Counted from the first letter of the stretch, positions 31,828-40,304 are shown. The stretch: 64,000 nt of DNA from DASQFQ01 sp963811595 (GCA_963811595.1 CAWERW010000008.1:620001-684000); one strand, 5' to 3'. Numbers and translations are program-made. Notes: generated by a model from the sequence alone, not told the origin.

Positions 31828-32238
31828 TTAGGCCGCAGCCTTCGCCCGCGCCCGAGCCTCGAACCGGTCGCGCGCCTCTTCGACGTGCTTCCCGTGCGCC
31901 ACGGACCACGCCCCGAGCGCCCGCAAGGGCCCGGCCAGCGTGGCGCCCAGCGGCGTGAGCGCGTACTCGACGCGCGGCGGGACCTCCGGGTGCACGCGGC
32001 GGCCGACCAGCCCGTCGCGCTCCATCGCGCGCAGCGTCTGGGTCAGCACCTTCTCCGAGATCGGCTCGAGGTCGGCGAGCAGCTGGTGGTAGCGGCGGGT
32101 GCCGTCGCCGAGCGCGAGCAGGACGTCGACCGCCCACTTGGACGAGAGCAGGCCGAGCGACTCGTGGATGAGCCGCGCCGTGCGCGCGCGCTCGGCGCCA
32201 CGGCGGGCCACGGGCGGCGTCATCGGGGCGACGGCCAT
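31828..32238 (-). CDS. HxlR-family transcriptional regulator
   Basis: A 136-aa winged-helix repressor/activator of the HxlR/YodB type. The core LGLLSSKWAVDVLLALGDGTRRYHQL and the wing region SEKVLTQTLRAMERDGLVGRR are typical. No Cys is present, so it is not a YodB-like thiol sensor. The ATG at 32238 is chosen because it lies 1 nt past the upstream membrane-protein stop; a start 66 nt earlier would lie inside that gene. It ends 1 nt from the convergent cofE gene. Confidence 0.88.
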   Translation of the reverse strand: MAVAPMTPPVARRGAERARTARLIHESLGLLSSKWAVDVLLALGDGTRRYHQLLADLEPISEKVLTQTLRAMERDGLVGRRVHPEVPPRVEYALTPLGATLAGPLRALGAWSVAHGKHVEEARDRFEARARAKAAA

Positions 32239-32239
32239 C

Positions 32240-32605
32240 TCAGCGCTTCCCCGCCGGGGCCGACTGGAGGGACGGGGTGTGCGGCGTTGGGCAGTCGCGG
32301 GCATCCAGGCATCGCTCCTTCTTGGAGGGCGGCAACGGCTCGTCGGGGATGTGGCGGACCATGAAGCCGTTGGTCGGCGGCTGGATCTCGAGCGAGATCG
32401 CCGCGGGGGTCGGGGAGAAGCCGTCGCTCGGCGCGATGTCCGCGGCCGCCACGGCGAGCGCGAACGGGACGGCCAGCGTGACCGCGCCGATGAAGTTCGC
32501 CACCGCAGCGCGGCGCTGGCGCCGGCGCAGGGTCTCGCCCGCGGCCACCTCGAGGTAGAGGCCGAGGCGCGCGAGGTCGTCGGGCAGCGGGCGCTCGGGC
32601 TTCAT
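32240..32605 (-). CDS. One-TM protein encoded with the ECF sigma factor (possible anti-sigma)
   Basis: A 121-aa protein: a short cytoplasmic N-terminus (residues 1-33), one membrane helix (about 34-55, FIGAVTLAVPFALAVAAA) and an outside tail with a Cys pair (C99, C105 in CLDARDC). The ATG overlaps the sigma-factor stop (ATGA), which is the usual arrangement for a membrane anti-sigma factor. The cytoplasmic part is short and lacks the HxxxCxxC of ZAS-type anti-sigmas, so the assignment rests on position. Confidence 0.7.
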   Translation of the reverse strand: MKPERPLPDDLARLGLYLEVAAGETLRRRQRRAAVANFIGAVTLAVPFALAVAAADIAPSDGFSPTPAAISLEIQPPTNGFMVRHIPDEPLPPSKKERCLDARDCPTPHTPSLQSAPAGKR

Positions 32606-33171
32606 CCCGCCTGGCCCTCCGCGGTCCCGAGCTTGAGGGTCAGCGTCCGCAGCGCCCGCGACACCCGCAGCCGCGCCGCGTTCTGGCTGCAGCCGAGCCG
32701 CCGCGACACCTCGTCGTAGGAGAGCTGGTGCACGACCCGCAGCTCGAGCGCGCGCCGCTGCTCCGAGGGCAGCCCCTCGACCGCGTCCTGCAGCGCGGGG
32801 CCCATCGACGAGGCGGCGATGCGGTCGTCGACGCGCTCGTACTCCTCGCTCTCCGCGAACGCCAGCGGCAGGCCGAGCCGGTCGCGCGCCGCGGTCTCGA
32901 TCCGGTTGTGCTTGTGGTACTGGCGCAGCAGGTTGCGCGCGATCCCGAACAGCCAGGGCGCGCCCGAGCCGTCGGCCTCGTCGCGGAAGCGCTTCACGGA
33001 TCGCCAGGCTTGGGCGAACGTCTCGGCCGTCAGGTCGAGGGCGGCACTCTCGGAGCGGGTCTGTCGCTGGAACCAGGAGCGCACCCACACGGCGTAGCGG
33101 TCGTAGAACTCGCGGAACGCCTGCGGGTCCGTCCTGGCTGCGAGCAGCAGCTCGGCGTCGGTTTTTGGCAC
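32602..33171 (-). CDS. ECF-type RNA polymerase sigma factor
   Basis: A sigma-70 family factor of the extracytoplasmic-function type, 189 aa from the GTG at 33171. Region 2 is AFREFYDRYAVWVRSWF to TAETFAQAWRSVKRF with the DLTAETF motif; region 4 is LPSEQRRALELRVVHQLSYDEVSRRLGCSQNAARLRVSRAL, a clear helix-turn-helix. The same frame is open to an ATG at 33249 (215 aa), so the start is uncertain. Its targets may include its own promoter; no matching second site was found by eye. Coupled to the one-TM protein. Confidence 0.9.
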   Translation of the reverse strand: MPKTDAELLLAARTDPQAFREFYDRYAVWVRSWFQRQTRSESAALDLTAETFAQAWRSVKRFRDEADGSGAPWLFGIARNLLRQYHKHNRIETAARDRLGLPLAFAESEEYERVDDRIAASSMGPALQDAVEGLPSEQRRALELRVVHQLSYDEVSRRLGCSQNAARLRVSRALRTLTLKLGTAEGQAG

Positions 33172-33262
33172 GAAGGTGGGCTTCTTTCCAGAAGGTGCGC
33201 TTACCCAATGATTGTCCCAGGCGGAAATGCATGTCTCATGAAGACGCATTTACCGCTGTTTG

Positions 33263-33277
33263 CCCGCACTTTGCGGG
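33263..33277 (-). terminator. Hairpin just after the PhoD-like gene
   Basis: CCCGCA (33263-33268), loop CTT, TGCGGG (33273-33278 region), placed 4-19 nt past the stop at 33282. It has no T-tail on the coding strand. It separates the phosphatase gene from the sigma-factor gene in an unusually AT-rich 110-nt gap (33172-33281) that must also hold the sigma gene promoter. Confidence 0.45.
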
Positions 33278-33281
33278 TAAA

Positions 33282-34940
33282 TCAGGCGAGTTCGCGCTCG
33301 AAGACCTGCTCGAGCCGCAGCGACGGATCGTCGGTGTCGCCGTCCGGCGGCACGGTCTTCTCGAGCCGGATCAGGGCACGCCGGCCGTCGAGCTCGAGCG
33401 TCGCCACCTGGTTGTCGAACCACGGCTCGTCGTGCGCATAGCGCCAGCGGACCGACGGGTCCTCCACCCCCGCCGAGTGCGCGAGCGCGCGGGTGAGCAG
33501 CTCCGCCGGCCGCGAGGCCATGAAGCGCATGACCGTGCGCTCCTTGTCGTCGAGCGGGTTGCGGAACGGCGAGCACGTGGCCTGCCAGGCGGTCGAGCGC
33601 ATGCCGGTCCCGGGCGGGAAGCCGACCTCGGCGAGGTAGGCGTGGTGCACGTCGCCCGACAGCGCCACGATCGTCGCCGGCGGCTCGCCGCGCTCGCCCG
33701 TGCCGACCGCCTTGAAGATCCCCATCATCCGCTCGAGCGACTCGCCGAACGCCGCCCAGTGCTCGAGGTCGAGCCCCTGGCGGAACTTCTCGCCGACATG
33801 CGCGGCGACCGGCCCCCAGGCGCCGTCGCACACCGCTTCGTTCCACGCCTCGAGGTAGTGCATCCCCGGCGCCAGCAGCAGCGGCAGCGAGCTGCCGATC
33901 AGCAGGTGGTCGCAGTCGCCGCGCGCATGCTCCTCGATCCAGTTCCACTCGTCCTCGTCGACCATGCTGCGCTCGCCCGGGTCGAGCACACGGCCGGCGC
34001 GCGAGTCGACCATCACGAGCCGCGCCTGGCCGATGTCGCGGCAGAAGCTCCAGCGCGTGCCCTTGACCTCGCGGTCGGCCTTGAACGCGTAGTCGCGCAG
34101 GATGTCGCTCGCGTCCTCGGCCTCGCGCACGCGGTGGTAGAGGTCGAGCTCGTCGAGCTCGCGCGGCGACAGGTTGCCGAGGTGCTGGTAGAGCCAGTAG
34201 GACATGAAGCCGCCGCAGATCCGCTCGTCCCACCAGCCCTGCGCGCGGATCTCCTGGACCCAGGTCTTCGACGTGTTCCAGTCGTCGTGGACGTCGTGGT
34301 CGTCGAAGATCATCGACGAGGGCACCGTCGAGAGCAGCCAGCGCATGTACGGCTCCCCCCACGCCTCCCAGTACAGGCGCGTGTACTCCTCGAAGTCGCC
34401 GACGGTCTCCCCCGGCGGCACCTCCGGGTCGCGGCGCGAGCGGATGAAGTCGCGCACCCCGGGCGAGACCTCGTCCGCGTAGACCTGGTCGCCGAGCAGG
34501 ATCAGCGCCTCCGGCCACTCCGCCGGGTCCTGCTCCTGCATCCGCTGCACGAGCGCGTTGAGCGCGTCGACCTCGCGCCCCTCGGGGTGCTCGTCCTTGG
34601 GCAGCGAGTGCGGCGGCTCGTGCGGCGCGCACACGCGGCAGGAGCCGAACATGATCTTCGTCGGCCGCGACGGGTCGTGGGTGCGGACCACGCTGGGCGG
34701 GAACTCGCTGTCGGGCAGCGGCCACACCGTCTCGCCGTCGAGCGCGACCTCATAGGGCGTGATCGTCCCGGCCTCGAGCCCGTCGCAGAGGACGAGCGCG
34801 TAGTGGTGGCCCTCGACGCAGAACGTCTTCGCCTCGCAGCCGAGCACGGAGACCGTGCACGGCCCGTCGGTCTCGACCCAGATGATCGCCTCGGTCTCCC
34901 CGGCGTAGCGCAGCGCCGGGCCCAGCACGAGCTGCGTCAC
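33282..34940 (-). CDS. PhoD-like alkaline phosphatase/phosphodiesterase
   Basis: A 552-aa metallophosphatase of the PhoD family. Metal-site motifs: GDQVYADE (about 160), MIFDDHDVHDDW (about 212) and the C-terminal ALSGDVHHAYLAEV (about 425). The N-terminal beta-domain (about 1-95) is the PhoD N-type fold. No Tat or Sec signal is seen, so it is likely cytoplasmic, unlike classical secreted PhoD. The GTG at 34940 overlaps the fbiC stop by 4 nt, so it is coupled to F420 biosynthesis. Substrate unknown. Confidence 0.9.
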   Translation of the reverse strand: MTQLVLGPALRYAGETEAIIWVETDGPCTVSVLGCEAKTFCVEGHHYALVLCDGLEAGTITPYEVALDGETVWPLPDSEFPPSVVRTHDPSRPTKIMFGSCRVCAPHEPPHSLPKDEHPEGREVDALNALVQRMQEQDPAEWPEALILLGDQVYADEVSPGVRDFIRSRRDPEVPPGETVGDFEEYTRLYWEAWGEPYMRWLLSTVPSSMIFDDHDVHDDWNTSKTWVQEIRAQGWWDERICGGFMSYWLYQHLGNLSPRELDELDLYHRVREAEDASDILRDYAFKADREVKGTRWSFCRDIGQARLVMVDSRAGRVLDPGERSMVDEDEWNWIEEHARGDCDHLLIGSSLPLLLAPGMHYLEAWNEAVCDGAWGPVAAHVGEKFRQGLDLEHWAAFGESLERMMGIFKAVGTGERGEPPATIVALSGDVHHAYLAEVGFPPGTGMRSTAWQATCSPFRNPLDDKERTVMRFMASRPAELLTRALAHSAGVEDPSVRWRYAHDEPWFDNQVATLELDGRRALIRLEKTVPPDGDTDDPSLRLEQVFERELA

Positions 34941-37138
34941 GCAGCCGCCACCAGCTCGTAGCGCTGCCGGATCCCGTACAGCGTCGTGCGCTCCGCGGCC
35001 GGGCGGCCGGCGGCGTGCGCGGCGGCGATCAGGTCGGCGGGCTCGAGGCGGACCCCGTGATAGGAGCCGGCCATGCGCGAGATCGACTCCTCCATCAGCG
35101 TGCCGCCGAGGTCGTTGACGCCCCAGCGCAGCGCCTCGGTGGCGGCGTCGAGCCCCATCTTCACCCAGCTCGCCTGCAGGCTCGGGACGGTGCGGCCGAG
35201 CGCGAGCCGGAACGCCGCGGTGTGCTTGAGGTTCTCCTCGCGCGAGATCTCCTCGATGCCGTGCGTGCGGCCGAGCAGCGTGTGGAACGGGATGAACGAG
35301 AGCGGCACGAACTCCGTGAAGCCGCCGGTGCGCTCCTGCAGCGCGCGCACGACGCGCATGTGCTCGGCGAGCTCGTCTGGCTCCTCGATGTGGCCGAACA
35401 TCACGGTGACGGTCGAGCGCAGGCCCTCGGCGTGCGAGGCCTCGATGATCTCGACCCAGCGCGCGACCGGGAGCTTGTTGGGGCTGATGCGCTCGCGCAC
35501 GCCGTCGTGGAGCACCTCGGCGGCGGTGCCGGGCGTCGAGTCGAGCCCGGCGTCGCGCAGGCGGGCGAACACCGCGCGCGGAGAGAGCCCCGAGACGTCG
35601 CACATGTGCGCGACCTCCATCGCGCTGTACGCGTGCAGGTGGATGTCCGGCGCCAGCTCCTTGGCGAAGCGCAGCCAGCCCTCGTAGTCCTCGAGCCCCC
35701 AGTCGGGGTGGATGCCGGACTGGATGCAGAGCTCGGTGGCGCCGAAGTCGAGCGCGTCGGCGACGCGCTGGGCGAAGTCCTCGCGCGAGTGCTCGTACGC
35801 GTCGGGCGAGCGCTTGCCCTGGCCGAAGCCGCAGAACGCGCAGCCGACGACGCAGATGTTGGAGACGTTGATGTTGCGGTTGACGACGAACGTCACCGTC
35901 TCCCCCATCAGCTCGGCGCGCAGCTCGTCGGCCGCGGCCCGCATGTCCTCGATCGCCTCCGGCCGCGTCTCGGCGAACATCGCGGTCATCTCCTCGGCGG
36001 TCAGCAGCTCGCCGTTGCGGGCGCGGGCGATCGTCGCCGGGTGCAGCTCGGGGCGCGGGCCGGCACGGCGGCCGGAGCCGCGGCGCGGGATGAAGCTCCA
36101 GTACTTCGTCTTGATGACGTCGAGCACGCCCTGGTCGACCCACTCGGGGTCGATGTACTCGCCGTACACGCACAGCCGCTCGGTCAGCGCGACGCCGTCC
36201 TCGGCCAGCCGCTTGCGCACCTTGTGCGGGGACGGGAACGGGTGCTCGGGCGAGATGTGGTCGCCGTTGGCGCTGAGGCCGCCGAGGTCGGTGGCGCCGG
36301 CGGCGACGAGCTCCGGCCACCAGTCGGCCAGGTTCGGCGGCACCTGGACGCCGACGCCGGGCAGCAGCCGCCGCGCCTCGGCGATCAGGCGCTTCATGTC
36401 CTCGATCGACACCGGCGTCGACCACTTCGGCGGGTCGAGCTGGGGGCCGTGCCCGATCCCGGTGCGCCAGTACTCCTTCGAGGCCGCCTCGGCGATCTCG
36501 GCCGGCTCCTCCCCGTAGTAGCTCTGGTGCGGGACGAAGTTCTGGAGGATGACCTCCTGCAGGTGGCCGTGCTGCTCGTGGACCGCCGCGAGCGCCTCGA
36601 GCGCCGCGACGCGCTCGTCCTCGCTCTCGCCGATGCCGACGAGGATGCCGCTCGTGAACGGGATCTTCAGCTCGCCGGCGGTTCGGATGCACTCGAGCCG
36701 CACCTCCGGGTGCTTGGTCGGCGAGCCCTGGTGGGCGACCAGGTCGGGGTTGACCGACTCGAGCATCAGCCCCTGCGAGGCGGTCACCTCGCGCAGCCGT
36801 GCGAGCTCTTCCCGGCTGAGGACGCCGAGGTTCGTATGCGGGAGCAGGCCGCGCTCGAGCGCGCGCTCGCACACCCAGGCGGCGTAGGCGGTGAAGTCGG
36901 CGTGGCCGAGCGCCTGCAGGCGGGCGGCGACCTCGGGATGGTGGTCGGGCGCCTCGCCGGTGAGCACCAGCAGCTCCTTGACGTTGCGCTTCGCCGCGCC
37001 GTCGAGGATCTTCTCGACCGCCGCCGGCTCGTGCAGGTGCGGCTTGTGCGTCGCGAACGCGCAGTACTTGCAGTAGCACCGGCAGGTCCTCGAGAGCGAA
37101 AGCGTGAGGTTGCGCGAGAAGGTGACCCGGCGGCGCAT
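34937..37138 (-). CDS. fbiC: F(o) synthase FbiC (CofG-CofH fusion)
   Basis: A 733-aa bifunctional radical-SAM enzyme that joins tyrosine and 5-amino-6-ribitylaminouracil to make Fo, the deazaflavin of F420. There are two radical-SAM domains: CofG-like with CX3CX2C (C19, C23, C26, motif CRCYCKYC), and CofH-like with NICVVGCAFCGF near residue 430. The rest is full length. Start ATG at 37138 has a leaderless TACGAT box. The remaining F420 genes (cofD-C-E) lie 6-8 kb away. Confidence 0.96.
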   Translation of the reverse strand: MRRRVTFSRNLTLSLSRTCRCYCKYCAFATHKPHLHEPAAVEKILDGAAKRNVKELLVLTGEAPDHHPEVAARLQALGHADFTAYAAWVCERALERGLLPHTNLGVLSREELARLREVTASQGLMLESVNPDLVAHQGSPTKHPEVRLECIRTAGELKIPFTSGILVGIGESEDERVAALEALAAVHEQHGHLQEVILQNFVPHQSYYGEEPAEIAEAASKEYWRTGIGHGPQLDPPKWSTPVSIEDMKRLIAEARRLLPGVGVQVPPNLADWWPELVAAGATDLGGLSANGDHISPEHPFPSPHKVRKRLAEDGVALTERLCVYGEYIDPEWVDQGVLDVIKTKYWSFIPRRGSGRRAGPRPELHPATIARARNGELLTAEEMTAMFAETRPEAIEDMRAAADELRAELMGETVTFVVNRNINVSNICVVGCAFCGFGQGKRSPDAYEHSREDFAQRVADALDFGATELCIQSGIHPDWGLEDYEGWLRFAKELAPDIHLHAYSAMEVAHMCDVSGLSPRAVFARLRDAGLDSTPGTAAEVLHDGVRERISPNKLPVARWVEIIEASHAEGLRSTVTVMFGHIEEPDELAEHMRVVRALQERTGGFTEFVPLSFIPFHTLLGRTHGIEEISREENLKHTAAFRLALGRTVPSLQASWVKMGLDAATEALRWGVNDLGGTLMEESISRMAGSYHGVRLEPADLIAAAHAAGRPAAERTTLYGIRQRYELVAAA

Positions 37139-37146
37139 CCAGCCCC

Positions 37147-37156
37147 ATCGTACGCT
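37147..37156. promoter_or_regulatory. Overlapping divergent -10 boxes, fbiC / substrate-binding lipoprotein
   Basis: ATCGTACGCT holds TACGCT on plus (37151-37156; 6 nt to the GTG at 37163) and TACGAT on minus (37152-37147; 8 nt to the ATG at 37138). The two boxes share CGTA, so the promoters must compete for polymerase. Confidence 0.5.
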
Positions 37157-37162
37157 GGATCG

Positions 37163-38137
37163 GTGCGGCTCGGCCTCCTCCTCTGCCTGCTCGCTTTCCT
37201 GGCGGGCTGTGGCGGCACCAGCGGCGAGGACCGCCCGGACGAGCAGGCCACGCTGCTGCTCGACTTCACGCCCAACGCGGTGCACTCCGGTCTCTACGTC
37301 GCGGTGCAGCGGGGCTTCGACACCGCCGAGGGCGTCGAGCTGACGATCCGCAAGCCGAGCGCGTCCACCGATGCGCTGAAGCTGCTGCAGGGTGGCCGCG
37401 CCGACATGGCGATCCTCGACATCCACGACCTCGGCCTGGCGCGGGAGCAGGGCCGCGACCTCGTCGGCGTGATGGCGTTCGTGCAGTCCCCGCTCGCCGC
37501 CGTGCTCGCCCAGCCGGGCATCCGCACGCCGAAGGACCTCGAGGGCGAGCGCGCCGGGGTGAGCGGGCTGCCCTCCGACGAGGCGGTCCTGCGCTCGGTC
37601 GTCGAGGGCGCGGGCGGCGACCCGGAGCGGGTCCGCACGACGACGATCGGCTTCGAGGCCGTCAAGGCGCTGCTCGCCCGCCGCGTGGCGGCGGCGACCG
37701 CGTTCTGGAACGTCGAGGGCGTCGCGCTCAAGCAGCAGCGGCCCGGCATGCGGGAGTTCCGCGTCGACGACTTCGGCGCCCCCGCCTACCCCGAGCTCGT
37801 CCTCACCGTCACGCGCGAGACGCTGGAGGACAAGCCCGCGGTCGTGCGCGCGACGATCCGCGCGCTCCAGCGCGGCTACGGCGAGGCCCAGAGCGACCCG
37901 GAGAGCGCGCTGTCGGCGATGACCGACGCGGAGCGCGGCCTCGACCGCGCGGCCCTGAGCGCGCAGCTCGACGCGGTCGCCCCCGAGTTCACCGCCGGCG
38001 CGCGCGAGTTCGGCGAGCTGCGGCCGGCCGTGCTGCGCGAGTGGGCCGCGTGGGACGCGAAGTTCGGGATCCTCGAGGAGCCGATCGACGTCAGCCGCGC
38101 GTTCGACACGACCCTCGTCGGGCCGTCGAGCCCCTAG
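37163..38137 (+). CDS. ABC-type substrate-binding lipoprotein (NMT1/THI5-like)
   Basis: A 324-aa lipoprotein: signal peptide with lipobox LAGC (Cys16), then an NMT1/THI5-type binding domain with TLLLDFTPNAVHSGLYVAVQRG and a later LLQGGRADMAIL. Proteins of this sort bind thiamine-pyrimidine precursors, sulfonates or nitrate and feed an ABC importer; the DFTPN-x-H-x-G pattern is nearest to pyrimidine-precursor binders. No permease or ATPase gene is next to it, which is unusual. The GTG at 37163 is leaderless. Confidence 0.88.
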   Translation: MRLGLLLCLLAFLAGCGGTSGEDRPDEQATLLLDFTPNAVHSGLYVAVQRGFDTAEGVELTIRKPSASTDALKLLQGGRADMAILDIHDLGLAREQGRDLVGVMAFVQSPLAAVLAQPGIRTPKDLEGERAGVSGLPSDEAVLRSVVEGAGGDPERVRTTTIGFEAVKALLARRVAAATAFWNVEGVALKQQRPGMREFRVDDFGAPAYPELVLTVTRETLEDKPAVVRATIRALQRGYGEAQSDPESALSAMTDAERGLDRAALSAQLDAVAPEFTAGAREFGELRPAVLREWAAWDAKFGILEEPIDVSRAFDTTLVGPSSP

Positions 38138-38433
38138 CTCCCGGCTTCGATCACGCCGAGGATCTCGCGCACGCGGCAGACGAGCAGCCGCTCGTCCTCG
38201 ACCTCGACCCACACGCCCGCGGAGCGCGGGAAGACGACGTGGTCGCCCGGCTTGACCGGCATCTTGAAGTCCTGGAGGTCGGGCGGGCCGTCGCCGACCG
38301 CGAGCACGATGCCCTCGTTGGGCGGCACGTCGTGCGTGCCCTGCGGCACGAGCAGGCCGGAGCGGCGCATGCGGTCCGGCTCGAGCTCCTTGATCACGAC
38401 CTGGTCGAAGAGCGGGCGCAGGACGTCAGGCAC
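38134..38433 (-). CDS. GroES-type co-chaperonin (divergent)
   Basis: A 99-aa Cpn10-fold protein: it begins LRPLFDQVVIKELEPDRMRRSG, with the mobile-loop region LLVPQGTHDVPPNEGIV and a KPGDHVVFPRSAG motif later. The usual GroES hydrophobic mobile-loop tripeptide is altered (LVPQ after GL), so GroEL binding is uncertain. GroEL is not in the window, and the genome probably has a main groES elsewhere. It is the last of a three-gene minus operon with a receiver-like protein, and its end overlaps the lipoprotein gene by 4 nt. Confidence 0.88.
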   Translation of the reverse strand: MPDVLRPLFDQVVIKELEPDRMRRSGLLVPQGTHDVPPNEGIVLAVGDGPPDLQDFKMPVKPGDHVVFPRSAGVWVEVEDERLLVCRVREILGVIEAGS

Positions 38434-38779
38434 CGGTCAGCCGCTCCACGAGCTTGGGCCCCTCGCGCGCCATCCGCGAGCGCGGCACGACGAGATCGAA
38501 GCCGGCGTCGTCGGCGCGGCGCTTCGTGTCCGCGTCGACGTGCGAGTAGACGCCGAGCGTGCGCGTCGCCCCCAGCTCGCCGCCCTCGCGCAGCGCCTCG
38601 ACGACCGCGACGCCGTCGAAGCCGGGGCTCGCGAGGTCGACGATCAGCACGGCCGCGCCGTCGGGATGCGCGTCATCCGCGCTGCCGGTCAGCCGCGCCT
38701 CGTGGCCGGCCGCGCGCAGCATGCCGAGCACGTTGGAGCCGAGCAGCAGATCGTCGAAGAGGGCGACGACTTGCGCCAC
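38426..38779 (-). CDS. Receiver-like (pseudo-response-regulator) protein
   Basis: A 117-aa protein with a CheY-like layout: acidic start LFDD, a possible acceptor Asp in VDLASPGFDG, and a Ser in GVYSHVD. The invariant Lys after strand 5 is replaced by Arg (VVPRSRM), so phosphorylation may not occur normally. There is no output domain. It overlaps the GroES gene by 8 nt and the upstream hypothetical by 1 nt. GTG start at 38779. Confidence 0.72.
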   Translation of the reverse strand: MAQVVALFDDLLLGSNVLGMLRAAGHEARLTGSADDAHPDGAAVLIVDLASPGFDGVAVVEALREGGELGATRTLGVYSHVDADTKRRADDAGFDLVVPRSRMAREGPKLVERLTGA

Positions 38780-39138
38780 TACTGGGACCGGAGCCGGCGG
38801 AACTCCTGGCGCACGGACTCCGGCCGGCCCCACATCTGCGTCACCTCGACGCGGCCCGTGCGGTAGTCGCGCAGGACCAGCTCGCCGCGGATCCCGGCGT
38901 CGTCGAGCAGCTTCAGCGTCCCGTGCACCGCCTCCGCCGCCGCGGCGTGGCCGAACTGGTGGGCGACGAGCAGCCGCCAGTGCCAGTCGTGGTTGGAGTA
39001 CGGCTGCGCGTTGACCTGCGCGATCCGCGTGGCGGCGTCGATGTAGCGCTCCTCCTGCACCCGCAGATCGAGCTCCATGTCGGTCCAGTCGGACGGCATG
39101 GCATCGACGAGCTCCTGGAAGGTGTCGGCGAGGGGCAT
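38779..39138 (-). CDS. Hypothetical protein (119 aa), first gene of the receiver-GroES operon
   Basis: A 119-aa soluble protein: an N-terminal helical half, a middle HDWHWRLLVAHQFGHAAAAEAV with several His and Trp, and a basic C-terminus TQMWGRPESVRQEFRRLRSQ. I recognise no family. Its start lies only 9 nt from the divergent GTG at 39148, too close for two independent standard promoters. Overlaps the receiver gene by 1 nt. Confidence 0.7.
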   Translation of the reverse strand: MPLADTFQELVDAMPSDWTDMELDLRVQEERYIDAATRIAQVNAQPYSNHDWHWRLLVAHQFGHAAAAEAVHGTLKLLDDAGIRGELVLRDYRTGRVEVTQMWGRPESVRQEFRRLRSQ

Positions 39139-39147
39139 GATTGAGCC

Positions 39148-39369
39148 GTGCAGTCTGGCACGCCGGACGATCCCCTCGCACCCGCTCGCGGCCTGAGCAT
39201 GGCCGGCCTGCTCGAGCTGCTCGAGCAGCTCGAGGGCGAGGAGGAGGCCGCGGTCGTCCGCTCGGCGCTCGAGAGCGGCGTGCCGCCGGAGATGGTCGTC
39301 GAGGAGCTCCAGCGCGAGGTCGAGCGCCGGCTGATGCGCACCCGCCAGTTCTACGATGAGTGGACGTGA
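39148..39369 (+). CDS. Small hypothetical protein upstream of ygfZ
   Basis: A 73-aa protein, helical, with LLELLEQLEGEEEAAVV and MVVEELQREVERRLMRTRQ, suggesting a coiled coil. The GTG at 39148 has CATGAT 6 nt upstream, an imperfect leaderless box. It overlaps the folate-binding protein gene by 10 nt, so it is probably translated from the same message. No known family. Confidence 0.55.
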   Translation: MQSGTPDDPLAPARGLSMAGLLELLEQLEGEEEAAVVRSALESGVPPEMVVEELQREVERRLMRTRQFYDEWT

Positions 39370-40304
39370 GCGCCGCCACCGACAGCCTCGCCGCCGACCA
39401 CCGGACGCTGACCGAGCAGGTCGGGCTGGTCGACCGCTCCGAGCGCGGCAAGCTCGCGCTCACCGGGCCCGAGGCGCGCGAGTTCCTCCACGGCCAGGTG
39501 ACGAACGACATCGAGGCGCTCGAGCCCGGGCAGGGCTGCTACGCCGCCTTCCTCACCCACAAGGGCAAGATGCTCGGCGACCTGCGCGTGCTCAACCTCG
39601 GCGACGAGCTCTTCCTCGACACCGAGCGCGTGGCGCTGCAGGAGCTCTTCAACATGATCCGGCGCTACAAGCTCGGCCGTGACGTCGAGCTGCACAAGCG
39701 CACGGTCGAGCGCGCGCTGCTGTCGCTGATCGGTCCCGGCGCCCGCGACGCCGTGGGCGCGGCCGAGCTCGGCCCGGACGAGCACGACAACGCCCCGGGC
39801 GTGATCGGCGGCGAGCCGGTGCGGCTGGTCGCGACCGACGTCGGCGTCGACGTCATCTGCGACCCCGCGAAGGCCGAGGCGATCAAGGCCGCGCTGGGCG
39901 TGCCCGAGGTCGACGAGGCGGTCGCCGAGGTGGTGCGCGTGGAGCGCGGGCGGCCGCGCTACGGCCTCGACCTCGACGAGTCGGTCATCCCGCAGGAGGC
40001 CGGGCTCAACGAGCGCGCCGTGAACTTCGAGAAGGGCTGCTACGTCGGGCAGGAGACGGTCGCGCGCCTCTTCTACCGCGGCAAGCCGAACCGCCACCTG
40101 CGCGGCCTGCGGCTGTCGGAGCCGGTCGCGACCGGCGAGCCGCTGCGGCTCGGCGAGAAGGAGGTCGGGCGGATCGGGTCATCGGTCGTCTCGCCGGTCC
40201 ACGGCCCGATCGCGCTCGCGATCGTGCGCCGCGAGGCGACCCCCGGGGACACGCTGGACGCCGGCGGCGTGTCGGCGGTCGTGACCGAGCTGCCGTTCAC
40301 TTAG
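39360..40304 (+). CDS. Folate-binding YgfZ/GcvT-family protein
   Basis: A 314-aa aminomethyltransferase-like protein of the YgfZ/IBA57 kind, used in maturation or repair of some Fe-S proteins. The signature KGCYVGQETVARL is present near residue 223, with the functional Cys; the start has LTGPEAREFLHGQVTNDI. It is shorter than GcvT and lacks its full C-terminal barrel, so YgfZ is the better name. Start could equally be the GTG at 39366, which gives a 4-nt overlap with the upstream stop. Confidence 0.9.
   Translation: MDVSAATDSLAADHRTLTEQVGLVDRSERGKLALTGPEAREFLHGQVTNDIEALEPGQGCYAAFLTHKGKMLGDLRVLNLGDELFLDTERVALQELFNMIRRYKLGRDVELHKRTVERALLSLIGPGARDAVGAAELGPDEHDNAPGVIGGEPVRLVATDVGVDVICDPAKAEAIKAALGVPEVDEAVAEVVRVERGRPRYGLDLDESVIPQEAGLNERAVNFEKGCYVGQETVARLFYRGKPNRHLRGLRLSEPVATGEPLRLGEKEVGRIGSSVVSPVHGPIALAIVRREATPGDTLDAGGVSAVVTELPFT

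Noticed and set aside
33172..33281. Riboswitch or small RNA in the AT-rich gap before the sigma factor
   Set aside because: Only one short hairpin (33263-33277) is present, best explained as a terminator of the upstream gene.
35015..38137. 1040-codon plus-strand frame opposite fbiC
   Set aside because: The antisense part has no domains and low-complexity composition; only the lipoprotein from 37163 is real.
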